DNA of 64,000 bases from Primulina eburnea (Eukaryota; Streptophyta; Magnoliopsida; Lamiales; Gesneriaceae): NCBI RefSeq assembly GCF_022965805.1, contig NW_027331349.1:46200-110199 (forward strand). Direction: 5' to 3'. Numbering within the stretch: the stretch's first letter is position 1; the number at the start of each line of letters is the position of its first letter. Of the stretch, positions 1 to 11,532 are shown in pieces. A program made the position numbers and the translations under genes. A model generated the notes under the pieces. The model had not been told where the DNA came from. It saw nothing but the letters and a program-made list of their open reading frames with translations, and searched no databases.

Positions 1-780
1 GTTTTTAAAAATGAGTTCTATCAGCGCTTCTTTCCCGTCTCCTACCGGAAAGATAAGGGAGCTGAATTTGCGAATCTGAAGCAGGGACAGTGGAACATCG
101 AGGAGTATGTTGCTAAATTTTCTGCATTGCTACGATTTGCACCGCATGTGGCCGGAAACGACGAGGCAGTGGCCGATCAGTTCATCAACGGGCTGAATCC
201 CGATGTCTTTACTTTGGTGAACACGGGCCGGCCTAGTACTTTTTCAGAGGCACTGAACCGAGCGAAGGGAGCCGAGGCTGGCTTGATCAGGCAGCGAGGG
301 GCATCCTACGGTGTTCAGGGGCAGAGACCGCCACAGCCTACTACCGTACAGTTTCCATCACCTCCTCCTCGTTTTGACAGCGGAGCTAGTGGTAGTGGTA
401 AGAAGGAATTTCTAAAGGCTAAAGGCAAACAGTTTAAGAAATCTGGGAGTAGTTCATCGAGTTCGAGTGGATCTCGATAGAGAGGTCAGGGGTCAGAGTA
501 TAGTGGTGTATACTGTGGTTCATGCGGAGGGCGACATGCTACGGAGCAGTGTCAAGGAGTTCTGGGACGCTGCAACATCTGTAGGCAACAGGGACATTTC
601 GCCAGAGTTTGTCCCCAGAGGCGTGCACAACGATTCCAGAGCACCGGATCATCAGCACCAGCGCCACAGATGGAGAGACAGGTATCTTCTGTACACTCCT
701 TCCAGCCACCCTCTATACAGACCCAGCAGAGACCAGGAGGTAGTCAGACGGTGAGTCAGCCTCCCAGACAGCAGGCACGT
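1..780 (+). pseudogene. Ty3/gypsy gag, C-terminal part with zinc knuckles
   Basis: Reading frame 1 is open from the window edge to a single TAG at 478-480 and then continues in the same frame. The first ~100 residues are a retrotransposon gag domain (FYQRFFP, LKQGQWNIEEYV, ADQFINGLNPDVF), the capsid/nucleocapsid precursor that packages element RNA. A Ser/Gly-rich linker follows, then two zinc knuckles at about 517-620: CGSCGGRHATEQC (one residue short between the second Cys and His) and a canonical CNICRQQGHFARVC. The TAG lies between gag and the knuckles and looks like a point mutation of a Gln codon. The gag start lies upstream of the window. This is one half of an element whose other half is at 39121-43971 on the opposite strand. 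Domain identity is clear; the clade is inferred from the pol half. Confidence 0.88.
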
Positions 781-1278
781 GTTTTTGCCCTGACAGAGGA
801 ACAGGCGCAGGAGGCGCCAGATGACGTCATTGCAGGTAACTGTTTTCTTTGCGGTTATCCTGCATATGTGTTGATAGACACAGGGGCATCTCATACATTT
901 ATATCTGAACATTTTGCATTGAGACATTCATTGCCTGTTGAGTCGATGTCGACAGTAGTATCTATAGCTTCTCCGTTGGGAAGTGGTTTGATATCTGTAG
1001 ACTACTGTTAGACACTGTATGCTTCAGTTTGAGGGGTATGAGATTGATCTTGATTGTGTAGTACTTGGTTTAGCTGATTTTGACTGTATAGTTGGCATAG
1101 ACATGTTGACCAAGTACAGGGCCACTGTAGATTGTTTCCACAAGATTGTCAGATTCAGACCCGAAATGACAGACGAGTGGAAATTTTACGGCAAGGGTTC
1201 CAGATCTCGGATTCCCTTAGTATCTGCTCTGACTATGAGTAGATTGCTTCAGAGAGGAGCAGAGGGCTTTCTTGTATA
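781..1278 (+). pseudogene. Ty3/gypsy aspartic protease, cut by a Helitron
   Basis: This continues the gag frame. The retropepsin active site LIDTGASHTFIS lies near 873-905; it cleaves the polyprotein in the particle. The frame stops at 1009-1011 and resumes one base out of register at about 1019 (MLQFEGYEIDLDCVVLGL), which indicates a small insertion near 1000-1010. The coding sequence ends abruptly at 1278, in the linker between protease and reverse transcriptase, where the 3' end of Helitron copy A begins. The expected continuation (linker, then [20 protein letters not shown]) is found at 43971 on the minus strand. Family known; both the break and the frameshift are seen directly. Confidence 0.86.
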
Positions 1279-1308
1279 CTAGCAACCGAGGCACACGCGT
1301 TGCGTGTG
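1279..1308 (-). other. Helitron copy A 3' terminus (CTAG plus hairpin)
   Basis: Read on the minus strand, a perfect 7-bp stem CACACGC/GCGTGTG with a 3-nt loop (1292-1308) is followed by nine bases and CTAG (1279-1282), then host T at 1278. This is the standard Helitron 3' end: a hairpin about 10 nt before CTRR, with insertion between A and T. It is identical in form to 55525-55554. Confidence 0.92.
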
Positions 1309-1419
1309 TCATGAATATATGAGTCTAATATATTAAACATTTATGATACTATAACATCATGCACCGTAATTTTTTGTATCATGAATATATATTTAAAATA
1401 AAAAAATTGAACATTTAAA

Positions 1420-1960
1420 ATATGTATTAGCAAATCAATGTCATAAAACTTACCAAAACATGTGAGATCCAAAGGTTGCAAGCCATAAAAAAACTCATAA
1501 AATAAAAACAAAGAGACAAAAAATTACACGAATTATGCGCTAAACTCATGAAAATAAGTTTAGTATAAAGTAAAAATTATATGTTTAAAACATGCATTAG
1601 CAAATCAATGTCATAAAAATTACTAAAAACATGTCTCATCCAAAGCATTCAAGCAATAAAAAAAACCCTCTAATATAACAATAAAAAGACAGAAAATTAC
1701 ACTAATTATATTTTAAACTCAAGAAACCATGTTTAGTCTAAAGAAAAAATTGTAATTTTAAATTATGCATTAGCAAATCAATGTCATAAAAATTACCAAA
1801 TACATGTCATGTCCAAAGCCTTCAAGCCATAAAAAACATATTAAGTAAAAATAAAAAGACAGAAAGTTACACAAATTAAACGCTAAACTCATTAAACCAT
1901 GCTAAAGTCATACTAATATGTTAATCCATGATGTAAGAGTTGGAGTTAGAATTTGTCATG
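1420..1960 (-). repeat. ~171-bp tandem repeats in the Helitron A tail
   Basis: About three AT-rich degenerate repeats, each with a block TGCATTAGCAAATCAATGTC, recur at 1423-1443, 1593-1613 and 1766-1786. They mirror the same repeats at 54905-55440 in copy B. No coding content is visible. Confidence 0.75.
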
Positions 1961-2358
1961 TCCTGCATAAAATTATAGACCAAAAGTCAATGGGTTAAGA
2001 CACAACATAAATCTTAAGTCTTAACCTCAATCCGTTGCATATCTCACCTGGGTAGATAGCATTGTTCTCATGTAAGTTGAAAGGCCCTAGAAAAGAACAA
2101 ACCATTAATCACTCTTGGCAGTTGGAAGGTAAGTCACCAAACTTGGAAAAGAAGGAAGTCAGTTAATTTCGAACCTGCAAAAAGTCTCATAATTGAAAGG
2201 GGGCATAATCAGGAGTCACGCTGCTTGGGAATCCCTGCATTGACACGATTTTAAACAAACAAATTCTAATTCTTAAGAAATCAGGCATATTCAGAAAGAA
2301 TAATATAGTTTAAACTCACATGGTTCTTGGCATTAGCCTCTTTTACATTTGCTCGGAT

Positions 2359-2363
2359 AAAGA
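2359..2363. other. Target-site duplication AAAGA of copia 1 (partner 11528-11532)
   Basis: AAAGA precedes the TG of the left LTR and follows the CA of the right LTR. Copy B of the Helitron has a single TCTTT (reverse complement) at the matching place. Confidence 0.95.
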
Positions 2364-4422
2364 TGTTAGAGTAGGTGCCCGTCGAGCCAAGTGTTGGCCG
2401 AGTGTTCACAATGAAACTCTATGTATAAGCAATCTTTATTTTAATAATATTTGAAATTATTATTTTTGGCAAATCTTTATCTGTATACCCATGCTAGCTG
2501 CATAGATAAAGCCCTTGAATATACAAATAGTAGAAAGAATATGAGATGCTCATATGATGAGTATCATGAAACTCATATTTGTAATACTGTATATTCTAAA
2601 CGGTTCCTAGTCGATTCAGCCGCCACTAAGAAGGATATAGGCCGCTCGAGTTAGAGACTAGTATCTGCGATGTGAGTACCATGTTTCATTGGTAGGGGAC
2701 ATTGTGATGTCCGAACATGCAGATAGGTGCTCCTTGTAGAGTGCACTGAACAACCCTCCATAAAAGGACTTTCCAAGTGGTTCTCACTTATCGAGTGGAA
2801 AAGTCCTGGTTTATGGTTGTACAGAATTAGTCCTTATGACCCGGGACAACATTGAGACTCTATGTGCTAGAATTACACTTTGACTTGTTTACCGACTCTC
2901 ATGGGGTCATTAGGTGGCAAGGTTGGGTGTTCTGTCGAAACACATAGGAGTCGATGCATTGTAGTCGGGGATTCACCGCTTACCTTCGGGTATGGATATC
3001 CTATGTGTTTTCATGTGTATGTAGATCGAAATCTCTGGCCAGAGTATGGTTGTAATTATGAAAGGTGTTTCATAGATTACACCATCGATGCAACTACGAC
3101 ATGACACATAGTATCGATTCATTGACAACTCTCGATAAACCAATGGTTGTCGAATCGATCGGGATATATGAGTTGAAGGGACCGTACTGTACGCTAACCA
3201 TAATTGAATGGTTCTTGCAGGCACTATCATGTGATACCTAGGGAATCACGTAAGCGATGCTGCTAGGCGTTTAACGTGATTGGTTGGGTACTATCAGACT
3301 TGAGTTCTGACGTTCTTACTATCAAGGAGTTGATAAGTAAGAATGGAGCAATTGGGGTATGCTCGAATAAGGACATGTTTAGTCCGAATCACATGGAGAT
3401 GTGAACCCACGGCTAGTTGTATCAATGAACCATTGAGGGCCACACAAGTACTAGCTTTCTAGATCCCGTTGAGAAGTAAAAATAGTTCAATGTGTTGAAC
3501 GGCTTATAAATGTGTTTATAAGCGTAAAGAAAAATAGAAGTATGACTTCTATGAGAGAAATATAAATTTTAATTTATGGAAGTGTTCCTAGATTAAAATT
3601 TGGCCAAGTGACTAATGTTTTTGAAAATTGTGATTTTCATAAACATTATTATGGACTAAATTAAATTAATTCAAGTGTTGAATTAATTAAACACTAGTGG
3701 GCCTAGTAGAGCCCAAATAATTAAATTAATTAAGTGTTGGATTAATTAAATAACATTGGGCCTTGTAGAGCCCAATTGGAAATAATTATTTAACTAGTGG
3801 GCTTGATTAAAATCAAGTAAAGTCTAATTGGGCTCAAATATGTTTGAGACAATTAAAAGTCCATGGGCCTTGTAATAGTTACAAGCCCACATGCAAAGTA
3901 TGCTAGGGTTTGCATGCTTGGGAGGTGAAGAGGCTTGGAATACTTTTGAATAAAATATTGAAAAAGCATGGGATCACTTTTTGGACAACCAAGGTCACTC
4001 TTCCCTCCCTCATTCACTACATGGCCGATTTTTGTGATATTCCTCTCCTCCATTTTTCTCTCTTTTGTTCTTCAATTGTTGGAGATCAAAAACACTTCTT
4101 TTTGAAAAATCCTCTTAATTTTTCTAGTGCAAATTAAGAGTGGATCTTCCTAGTTAGTGGTGGGCTTGATTTTGAAGGAAAGAAGGAGGCTTGGAGGAGC
4201 TTGTAGATCTTCATGCCTTGAAGAGCTTTGTTGTTTGACAACAAAGTTGGAGCCAAACATCAACTTTTGAAGTTGATAGGTATATTTTCTTAACATCCTA
4301 TGTATGTTTTTGAGATTTTTGTAAATATTGCACAACTTCTAATGGTGGCCGAAATTTTCCCTTAAAAATTTGATTTTTATGCTTCCGTTGCGTTTCCGGC
4401 CACCGTAACCGGTCCGCTTTCA
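2364..4422 (+). repeat. Left LTR of copia 1 (2,059 bp)
   Basis: Starts TGTTAGAGTAGGTGCCCG and ends CCGCTTTCA, immediately before the primer binding site. It is matched base for base, apart from one mismatch that I saw, by 9469-11527. Short ORFs inside it recur in every LTR copy but look non-coding. The LTR should carry promoter and polyadenylation signals; I could not place them with confidence. Confidence 0.95.
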
Positions 4423-4424
4423 AG

Positions 4425-4436
4425 TGGTATCAGAGC
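4425..4436 (+). other. Primer binding site of copia 1 (tRNA-Met initiator type)
   Basis: TGGTATCAGAGC two bases after the left LTR is the usual plant copia primer site, complementary to the 3' end of initiator tRNA-Met. Confidence 0.93.
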
Positions 4437-4573
4437 TTAGGTTACGGATTTTGTGTAATATTTGCATAATATTATGTTGAGATCGATTTCTAACCGTTTG
4501 AGATTTTTTGTGCAAGAAAATCATCAAGGCCGAATTTTTGAAGAAAACAAAAAAAAAAAAAAAAATGTTTTTC

Positions 4574-4630
4574 CGGGCAGCCGAGGGGCTGCCCGAAAGG
4601 GGCTGCCCGAAAATTTCGGGCAGCCGAGGC
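4574..4630 (+). repeat. GC-rich inverted repeats in the copia 1 leader
   Basis: GGGCAGCC and GGCTGCCC alternate here, so the RNA can fold into strong hairpins about 140-200 nt after the primer site. The equivalent segment in copia 2 (24995-25100) has more copies. Confidence 0.75.
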
Positions 4631-6218
4631 AGTTTTTTAAAATAAAAAAAAAATTTTAAGTCGGCCGGAATCCGGCGACGGAGCTCCGGCGACGGCGATG
4701 ACGGCTAGGGTTTCCAAAAGTGTTTTGGAATATCAAAGTGTCATGGGCCTTGAGTTGTTGGGCCATAGGATGGCCAACACATTTGTGATTTTAAATGGGC
4801 CAAAATATTTTTAGTGAAAAATGAGTTTGTTTTTGGGCCCTTAAGTTTAAAATTACAAAAGTTGCAAATATTTTCTCATGAAATAAATATTTTAAGTTGG
4901 ACTTTAAATATTTATAGTAAATGGTGATTTACAAGAAATTCGGTTATAAATAAATTAATTTGAAAGTAGACAAAGGTGTTTGTATACTTTGTTAATTTAG
5001 TTTATAATCGTGGCGGTTAGTGATTGGATCAAGATATATAATATTGGATCAATTAATTATTGTGATAATTAATTGATGGTGTATGATATGTGATATTATG
5101 CATGAAGGATGATCAAAAGCCCAAGCCCAATTTGCTAGGTGTATGCTAGGATATTTTGTGTTGAATGATTGTAATAATTATCAAATTTAAAGTGGGCTTG
5201 GTTTATGGCCCGTTCCCACCCCATGAGATGTATCCCTATTTGCCATGGATATTTATTTGTAAATATTAGTATAGTGGATGATCAAGATTGGAAGATGGTG
5301 GCCATGATGATTATGAAGATCGAAGACATGTAAATATTGGAAGCCAATGTAATAGTTGCATTTGCATCCCGTGCATTTCCCTAGGATTGGACCTAGGCCC
5401 GTGTTTAGCTCACACGGGCCATTAGTATTGGGGCGATTGATCATCCTTGTCTTGTTTACTGTTTATAATATATGCATGATATGTTATAAATAATGAGTAT
5501 GTGCGTTATTATTATGATAATAACAAAGTTGCATGAATCCGGCAAACATACGATCAAACATGGCGAGCTTTTAAAATAAAATTAATGATGAGACCTTTCA
5601 AAATTAAAAACCCTCATTTTGAATAAGATTCAAAATTAATATCAAGCCCGAAAAGGGGAATTATAAATTTGTTTATAATTTCCTTGTCTTCCATCGACAA
5701 TGGGTGCATGATGAACGCTACCCGTACTCGGGGCTCGGCTCATATTATTGGGGGAGTTTTGGGTGCCGGAAAGCTGTGACATCCATTGACATGGTGATGT
5801 GAACTACGTGGAACTCCCATGATTTCGGCTCATATTATTGAGGGAACTCATGGCGACCGTCCATTAAGGTTCAACATCGATGGGTAAGGCTTGACACGTG
5901 AAGATGAACGACGTCATATTATTGGGTCCTAATCAAACGTGAGACAAAAGTTTACGTAGAGGGTTGCATTGTGATGCAATTGGAAACTACCTTTTAGGAA
6001 TTGTGATTGGCTGATATTATTCGGGATCACAATTCGCTAATTGGACCTTACGTACCTACTGAGGAAAGGAGTTTCCCGTTTTCACTAGAGGGTAGTGAAA
6101 GATGTCAAAACAGTGGGAGCAAATATTTATGAAGTATAAGTCCAAACTTCATATCTTACTAAATATTTAAAATAGTCATCATCTTTTATCTGTTTTTACT
6201 TTTCAGTACAAATCGACA

Positions 6219-7079
6219 ATGTCTTCGATGCGCAATTCGATATCTATAATACTCGACAAACACATATTAACTGGACCTAATTACCTCACTTGGCTAAGAA
6301 ATTTGAAAATAGTCTTAAATTCGGAAAGGGTAACATATACACTAACTCAGTCGCCCCCTGTTGAGGCTCCGACTGACTGCAATCCTGAGGAATTGCAGGC
6401 TTACAAGGAATGGTGTGACCATGACTTGATAGCCAGGTGTTATATGCTGACTTCTATGAACGATGAGCTACAGAGGCGTTTTGAGAATGCAAAGAGTGCT
6501 GCTGACATTCATTTGCATCTCAAAGAGCTCTTTGGAGAGCAAACGCGTCCTCTTAGGCATGCTACCGTCAAGGAGCTGATCACTTTGCGCATGCGAGATG
6601 GGGCCTCGGTCCATGAGCATGGCCTAAAGGTGATCGAGCTCGTGGACAAGCTCGTTGGCATGGATCTGATCTTGCCTTCAGAGTTGACCACCGACGTGTT
6701 GCTGTTATCACTGCCTAGCTCATTTGATCCTTTTGTGGTGAACTTCAACATGAACAAGATGGAACCGACCCTTGAGGAGTTGGTGAACATGCTTGTTACG
6801 TTTGAATCCACCATCAAGCAAGAGAAGTTGGTTCTTTATGTGGGTTCTTCATCTGGTACGAAGATTGATCCACATGGGAATGGAAAGAAGAGTTCTTTCC
6901 AACGTCCCAAGAAGAACGTGCCCCTGTTGAGGCAATCTCCGAACCCTGTTGAGGCAGCCAGACCAGTTAAGGCTGACAAGACTGGTGATGTTTGTCATCA
7001 CTGCAAGAAGCCTGGACATTGGAAGCGAAATTGCAAGGAATATCTTGCCCAGAAGTGTTCTGGAAACGGTATGTTCTAA
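6219..7079 (+). CDS. copia 1 GAG protein (286 aa)
   Basis: An intact ORF encodes the structural protein of the particle. It starts at the ATG in ACAATGTCTTCG; copia 2 has the same start and length. The N-terminal ~200 residues match the copia gag domain (LTGPNYLTWLRNLKIVL; later LPSSFDPFVVNFN). A canonical CCHC knuckle, CHHCKKPGHWKRNC, occupies about residues 259-272 and would bind RNA. Gag ends with TAA shortly after the knuckle. Fragments of the next polyprotein segment appear in a shifted frame straight after, so gag was once continuous with pol. The same ending occurs in copia 2, so this gag-only state predates both copies. It is the only undamaged retroelement gene type in the window. 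Confidence 0.93.
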   Translation: MSSMRNSISIILDKHILTGPNYLTWLRNLKIVLNSERVTYTLTQSPPVEAPTDCNPEELQAYKEWCDHDLIARCYMLTSMNDELQRRFENAKSAADIHLHLKELFGEQTRPLRHATVKELITLRMRDGASVHEHGLKVIELVDKLVGMDLILPSELTTDVLLLSLPSSFDPFVVNFNMNKMEPTLEELVNMLVTFESTIKQEKLVLYVGSSSGTKIDPHGNGKKSSFQRPKKNVPLLRQSPNPVEAARPVKADKTGDVCHHCKKPGHWKRNCKEYLAQKCSGNGMF

Positions 7080-9409
7080 ATTTAAGTAAACATTTTAATT
7101 AACTCTACTTCTTGGGTATTAGATACCGGTTGTGACTCACATCTTTGTAATGGGTTACAGGTGATGGGAAGAAGTAGGAAGCTTAAGGAAGGTGTGACCT
7201 TCTTGAGAATGGGCAATGGAGCAAGAGTTGCTGCCAAGGCTATTAAGGATGTTTACTTATTGTTGAACAATGACTTTAAGTTAATTTTAAGAGATGTTTT
7301 GTTTGTACCTGTTTGGTGTAAAACATTGTTTCCATTTCTATTGTGATAAAAATGGATATTCTTGTTTATTTAGCAAAGGTGTTTGCAACATTTACAAGAA
7401 TGAATGTTTAATTGGTACTTGAGAACTTGAAAAACGATCTCTATAACTTAAAAGTAAAAGATATTCTACTAAATGTCCATTCAAAGGCAGATACCATATG
7501 AGATATGGATGGGTAAGCCTCCCAAATATTCTTATCTTAGAATATGGGGAGCCCTGCTTATGTGAAGCAGGTAAGTGGGAGATAAATTGGATTGTTGATC
7601 CATTTTATGTTACTTTGTGGGATATCCAAGGAATTAGGTTGGATATCATTTCTATCATCCCCAAGAAACAAAAGTGTTTGTTTCTAGGAATGCAACCTTT
7701 TTGGAAAGGGATTTTCTATTGGATAGAAAAAGGCAGATGATAGAACTCGAAGAGGTTCGAGAGAAACCCACAATTATAGAACCCACATCCGATGAGCCAA
7801 GAGAGGAGATACAAGCTCCTAGCAGATACGAGAAAGTCTCGAGACCACCTATGAGGTATGGTCAGCTTCTTGAAGAAGGCCATGATGAGCCTAACCATGG
7901 ATGTGATCCATGGACCTTCAAGGAAGCGTTATCTGATGCCAATTCATCCAAGTGACTTGAAGAAATGGAATCTGAGTTGAATTCCATGCATTCGAACCAA
8001 GTGTAGGATCTTGTGGATCCACCTGTGGGAACTGTTCCCACAGGGACTTGGGGAGGATGGGAAGGTGTTGACCTTCAAGGCGCGATTGGTGGCAAAAGGA
8101 TGTACTCAAAGACAAGGAGTTGACTTTGAGGAAACTTTTTCCCAATCGCAATGTTCAAGTCCATAAGGATTTTATTAGCCATAGCTGCATAGTATGACTA
8201 TGAGATATGGCAGATGATGTCAAGACAAACTTTCTTAAATGGGGATTTTAAGAAAGTTATTTACATGTCTAAACCTGAAGGGTTTACATCTATCGGAAGT
8301 GAGCATATGGTATGCAAACTTCAGAGATCTATTTATGATCTAAAGCAGGCATCTAGGAGTTGGAACCTCAGATTCGACAGTACAATCAAATAGTTTGATT
8401 TACTATGAATCATGAGGGACCCTATGTGTATAAGAAGGTCAGTGGGAGTGTTGTGACATTCCTGGTGCTTTATGTTGATGACATTCTAATCATTGGGAAT
8501 GATGTAGGAATGTTGCAATCAACAAAGATATGGTTAGCGAGTAAGTTCTCGATGCAGGACTTGGGTGAAGCATCTTTTGTATTGGGATACATATCTATAG
8601 AGATAGATCGAAAAGATGGCTTGGTCTCACCCAGTCCACATACATGATACCATCGTGAAGCGGTTCTCGATGGATGCGTCCTTGAGAGGACATCTACCAA
8701 TGTGTCATGGCGTGTCCCTATCCAAGTCTGTCTCCTGAGACTGATGCAGAGATAGTGACGATGACACGCATTCCGTATGCTTCGGCAATTGGTAACATCA
8801 TGTATGGGATGATATCTACACGTCCTGACGTGGCGTTTTCACTATGTGTAGTGAAAAGATATCAATCGAACCCCGGTCTTCCACAACTAGAAAGCTGTGA
8901 AAGACATCCTCAAGTTGTTGAGAAGGATCAATAAGTTGTTCTTGGTCTATGGGGGTAGAGAACTGAAATTGGAAGGCTATACCGACTCTAGCTTCCAAAG
9001 CGATATCGATAACTCGAAGTCAACCTCTAGTTTTGTATTCATGCTCAACGGTGCTGCTGTCTCTTGGAAGAGTTCCAAGCAAGACAATAATACGGATTCC
9101 AGCACAGAGGCCGAATACATTGCTGCATCAGATGCAGCAAGAGAGGCTGTTTGGATAAGGAATTTCGTCCAAGAGTTGGACGTCATTCCTAATAGAATTG
9201 CTCCTATCCCGGTGTTGTGTGACAACACGGGAGCTATAGCTCAAGCAAAGGAGCCAAGGTCTCATCAGAAATCCAAACTCGTATTGAGAAAGCACCACAT
9301 CCTCGTAGAGATTGTGGAAAGAAGAGATGTGTGTATTGACAAAGTCGGCTCCACAGATTATGTTGTTGATCCACTAGCTAAGCCTTTACCTGGACCATTG
9401 TTCGACTAG
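7080..9409 (+). pseudogene. copia 1 pol remnant (protease, RT, RNase H; integrase core missing)
   Basis: Pieces appear in the order of a copia polyprotein but in several frames with stops. Protease LDTGCDSHLCNG is near 7118-7155, followed by a short pre-integrase stretch. A C-terminal integrase/linker piece is at about 7500-7955 (PPMRYGQLLEEGHDEP), then reverse transcriptase with YVDDILIIGND at about 8471-8503. RNase H is at 8897-9409 ([34 protein letters not shown]). The expected DDE integrase core between protease and linker is absent. The gap is too short to hold it, and copia 2 has the same gap. This protein set could not complete integration, so the element is non-autonomous. Confidence 0.9.
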
Positions 9410-9456
9410 CATCGCGAATCAATGGGTTTTATGCATATAGGTAGTTGGCTCTAGTG

Positions 9457-9468
9457 CAAGTGGGAGAT
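9457..9468 (+). other. Polypurine tract of copia 1
   Basis: The purine-rich run CAAGTGGGAGAT sits directly before the TG of the right LTR, where plus-strand synthesis would be primed. Confidence 0.8.
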
Positions 9469-11527
9469 TGTTAGAGTAGGTGCCCGTCGAGCCAAGTGTT
9501 GGCCGAGTGTTCACAATGAAACTCTATGTATAAGCAATCTTTATTTTAATAATATTTGAAATTATTATTTTTGGCAAATCTTTATCTGTATACCCATGCT
9601 AGCTGCATAGATAAAGCCCTTGAATATACAAATAGTAGAAAGAATATGAGATGCTCATATGATGAGTATCATGAAACTCATATTTGTAATACTGTATATT
9701 CTAAACGGTTCCTAGTCGATTCAGCCGCCACTAAGAAGGATATAGGCCGCTCGAGTTAGAGACTAGTATCTGCGATGTGAGTACCATGTTTCATTGGTAG
9801 GGGACATTGTGATGTCCGAACATGCAGATAGGTGCTCCTTGTAGAGTGCACTGAACAACCCTCCATAAAAGGACTTTCCAAGTGGTTCTCACTTATCGAG
9901 TGGAAAAGTCCTGGTTTATGGTTGTACAGAATTAGTCCTTATGACCCGGGACAACATTGAGACTCTATGTGCTAGAATTACACTTTGACTTGTTTACCGA
10001 CTCTCATGGGGTCATTAGGTGGCAAGGTTGGGTGTTCTGTCGAAACACATAGGAGTCGATGCATTGTAGTCGGGGATTCACCGCTTACCTTCGGGTATGG
10101 ATATCCTATGTGTTTTCATGTGTATGTAGATCGAAATCTCTGGCCAGAGTATGGTTGTAATTATGAAAGGTGTTTCATAGATTACACCATCGATGCAACT
10201 ACGACATGACACATAGTATCGATTCATTGACAACTCTCGATAAACCAATGGTTGTCGAATCGATCGGGATATATGAGTTGAAGGGACCGTACTGTACGCT
10301 AACCATAATTGAATGGTTCTTGCAGGCACTATCATGTGATACCTAGGGAATCACGTAAGCGATGCTGCTAGGCGTTTAACGTGATTGGTTGGGTACTATC
10401 AGACTTGAGTTCTGACGTTCTTACTATCAAGGAGTTGATAAGTAAGAATGGAGCAATTGGGGTATGCTCGAATAAGGACATGTTTAGTCCGAATCACATG
10501 GAGATGTGAACCCACGGCTAGTTGTATCAATGAACCATTGAGGGCCACACAAGTACTAGCTTTCTAGATCCCGTTGAGAAGTAAAAATAGTTCAATGTGT
10601 TGAACGGCTTATAAATGTGTTTATAAGCGTAAAGAAAAATAGAAGTATGACTTCTATGAGAGAAATATAAATTTTAATTTATGGAAGTGTTCCTAGATTA
10701 AAATTTGGCCAAGTGACTAATGTTTTTGAAAATTGTGATTTTCATAAACATTATTATGGACTAAATTAAATTAATTCAAGTGTTGAAATAATTAAACACT
10801 AGTGGGCCTAGTAGAGCCCAAATAATTAAATTAATTAAGTGTTGGATTAATTAAATAACATTGGGCCTTGTAGAGCCCAATTGGAAATAATTATTTAACT
10901 AGTGGGCTTGATTAAAATCAAGTAAAGTCTAATTGGGCTCAAATATGTTTGAGACAATTAAAAGTCCATGGGCCTTGTAATAGTTACAAGCCCACATGCA
11001 AAGTATGCTAGGGTTTGCATGCTTGGGAGGTGAAGAGGCTTGGAATACTTTTGAATAAAATATTGAAAAAGCATGGGATCACTTTTTGGACAACCAAGGT
11101 CACTCTTCCCTCCCTCATTCACTACATGGCCGATTTTTGTGATATTCCTCTCCTCCATTTTTCTCTCTTTTGTTCTTCAATTGTTGGAGATCAAAAACAC
11201 TTCTTTTTGAAAAATCCTCTTAATTTTTCTAGTGCAAATTAAGAGTGGATCTTCCTAGTTAGTGGTGGGCTTGATTTTGAAGGAAAGAAGGAGGCTTGGA
11301 GGAGCTTGTAGATCTTCATGCCTTGAAGAGCTTTGTTGTTTGACAACAAAGTTGGAGCCAAACATCAACTTTTGAAGTTGATAGGTATATTTTCTTAACA
11401 TCCTATGTATGTTTTTGAGATTTTTGTAAATATTGCACAACTTCTAATGGTGGCCGAAATTTTCCCTTAAAAATTTGATTTTTATGCTTCCGTTGCGTTT
11501 CCGGCCACCGTAACCGGTCCGCTTTCA
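9469..11527 (+). repeat. Right LTR of copia 1 (2,059 bp)
   Basis: Same length and sequence as 2364-4422, with one noticed mismatch at 10788. It ends CA at 11526-11527 and is followed by the duplicated AAAGA. Confidence 0.95.
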
Positions 11528-11532
11528 AAAGA

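Larger units (their letters stand above)
4423..6218 (+). other. Untranslated leader of copia 1
   Basis: About 1.8 kb lies between the LTR and the gag ATG with no long ORF. It contains a GC-rich inverted-repeat cluster at 4574-4630 and several copies of a phrase built on CTCATATTATTG(G/A)GGG around 5730-5950. The leader length is conserved in copia 2, which suggests a retained RNA function such as packaging. Confidence 0.8.
2364..11527 (+). mobile_element. Ty1/copia retrotransposon, copia 1 (gag intact, pol decayed)
   Basis: A 9,164-bp element with two 2,059-bp LTRs (TG...CA), an initiator-Met primer site, a 1.8-kb leader, an open gag, a degenerate pol and a purine tract. It is flanked by the 5-bp duplication AAAGA (2359-2363 and 11528-11532). 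It sits in Helitron copy A, and the unoccupied site is preserved in copy B at 54470-54474. The LTRs align at a constant offset of 7,105. The only mismatch I noticed is T at 3683 against A at 10788, so the insertion is recent. Pol cannot be functional, so the copy probably moved with enzymes made by a relative. Confidence 0.95.

Noticed and set aside
467..754. 95-codon ORF overlapping the gypsy zinc knuckles
   Set aside because: It is a shifted frame of gag; the real frame in the same DNA encodes two zinc knuckles.
2451..4137. Small ORFs (60-85 codons) repeated in every copia LTR
   Set aside because: They lie in LTR sequence on both strands, have no domain, and recur only because the LTR recurs.
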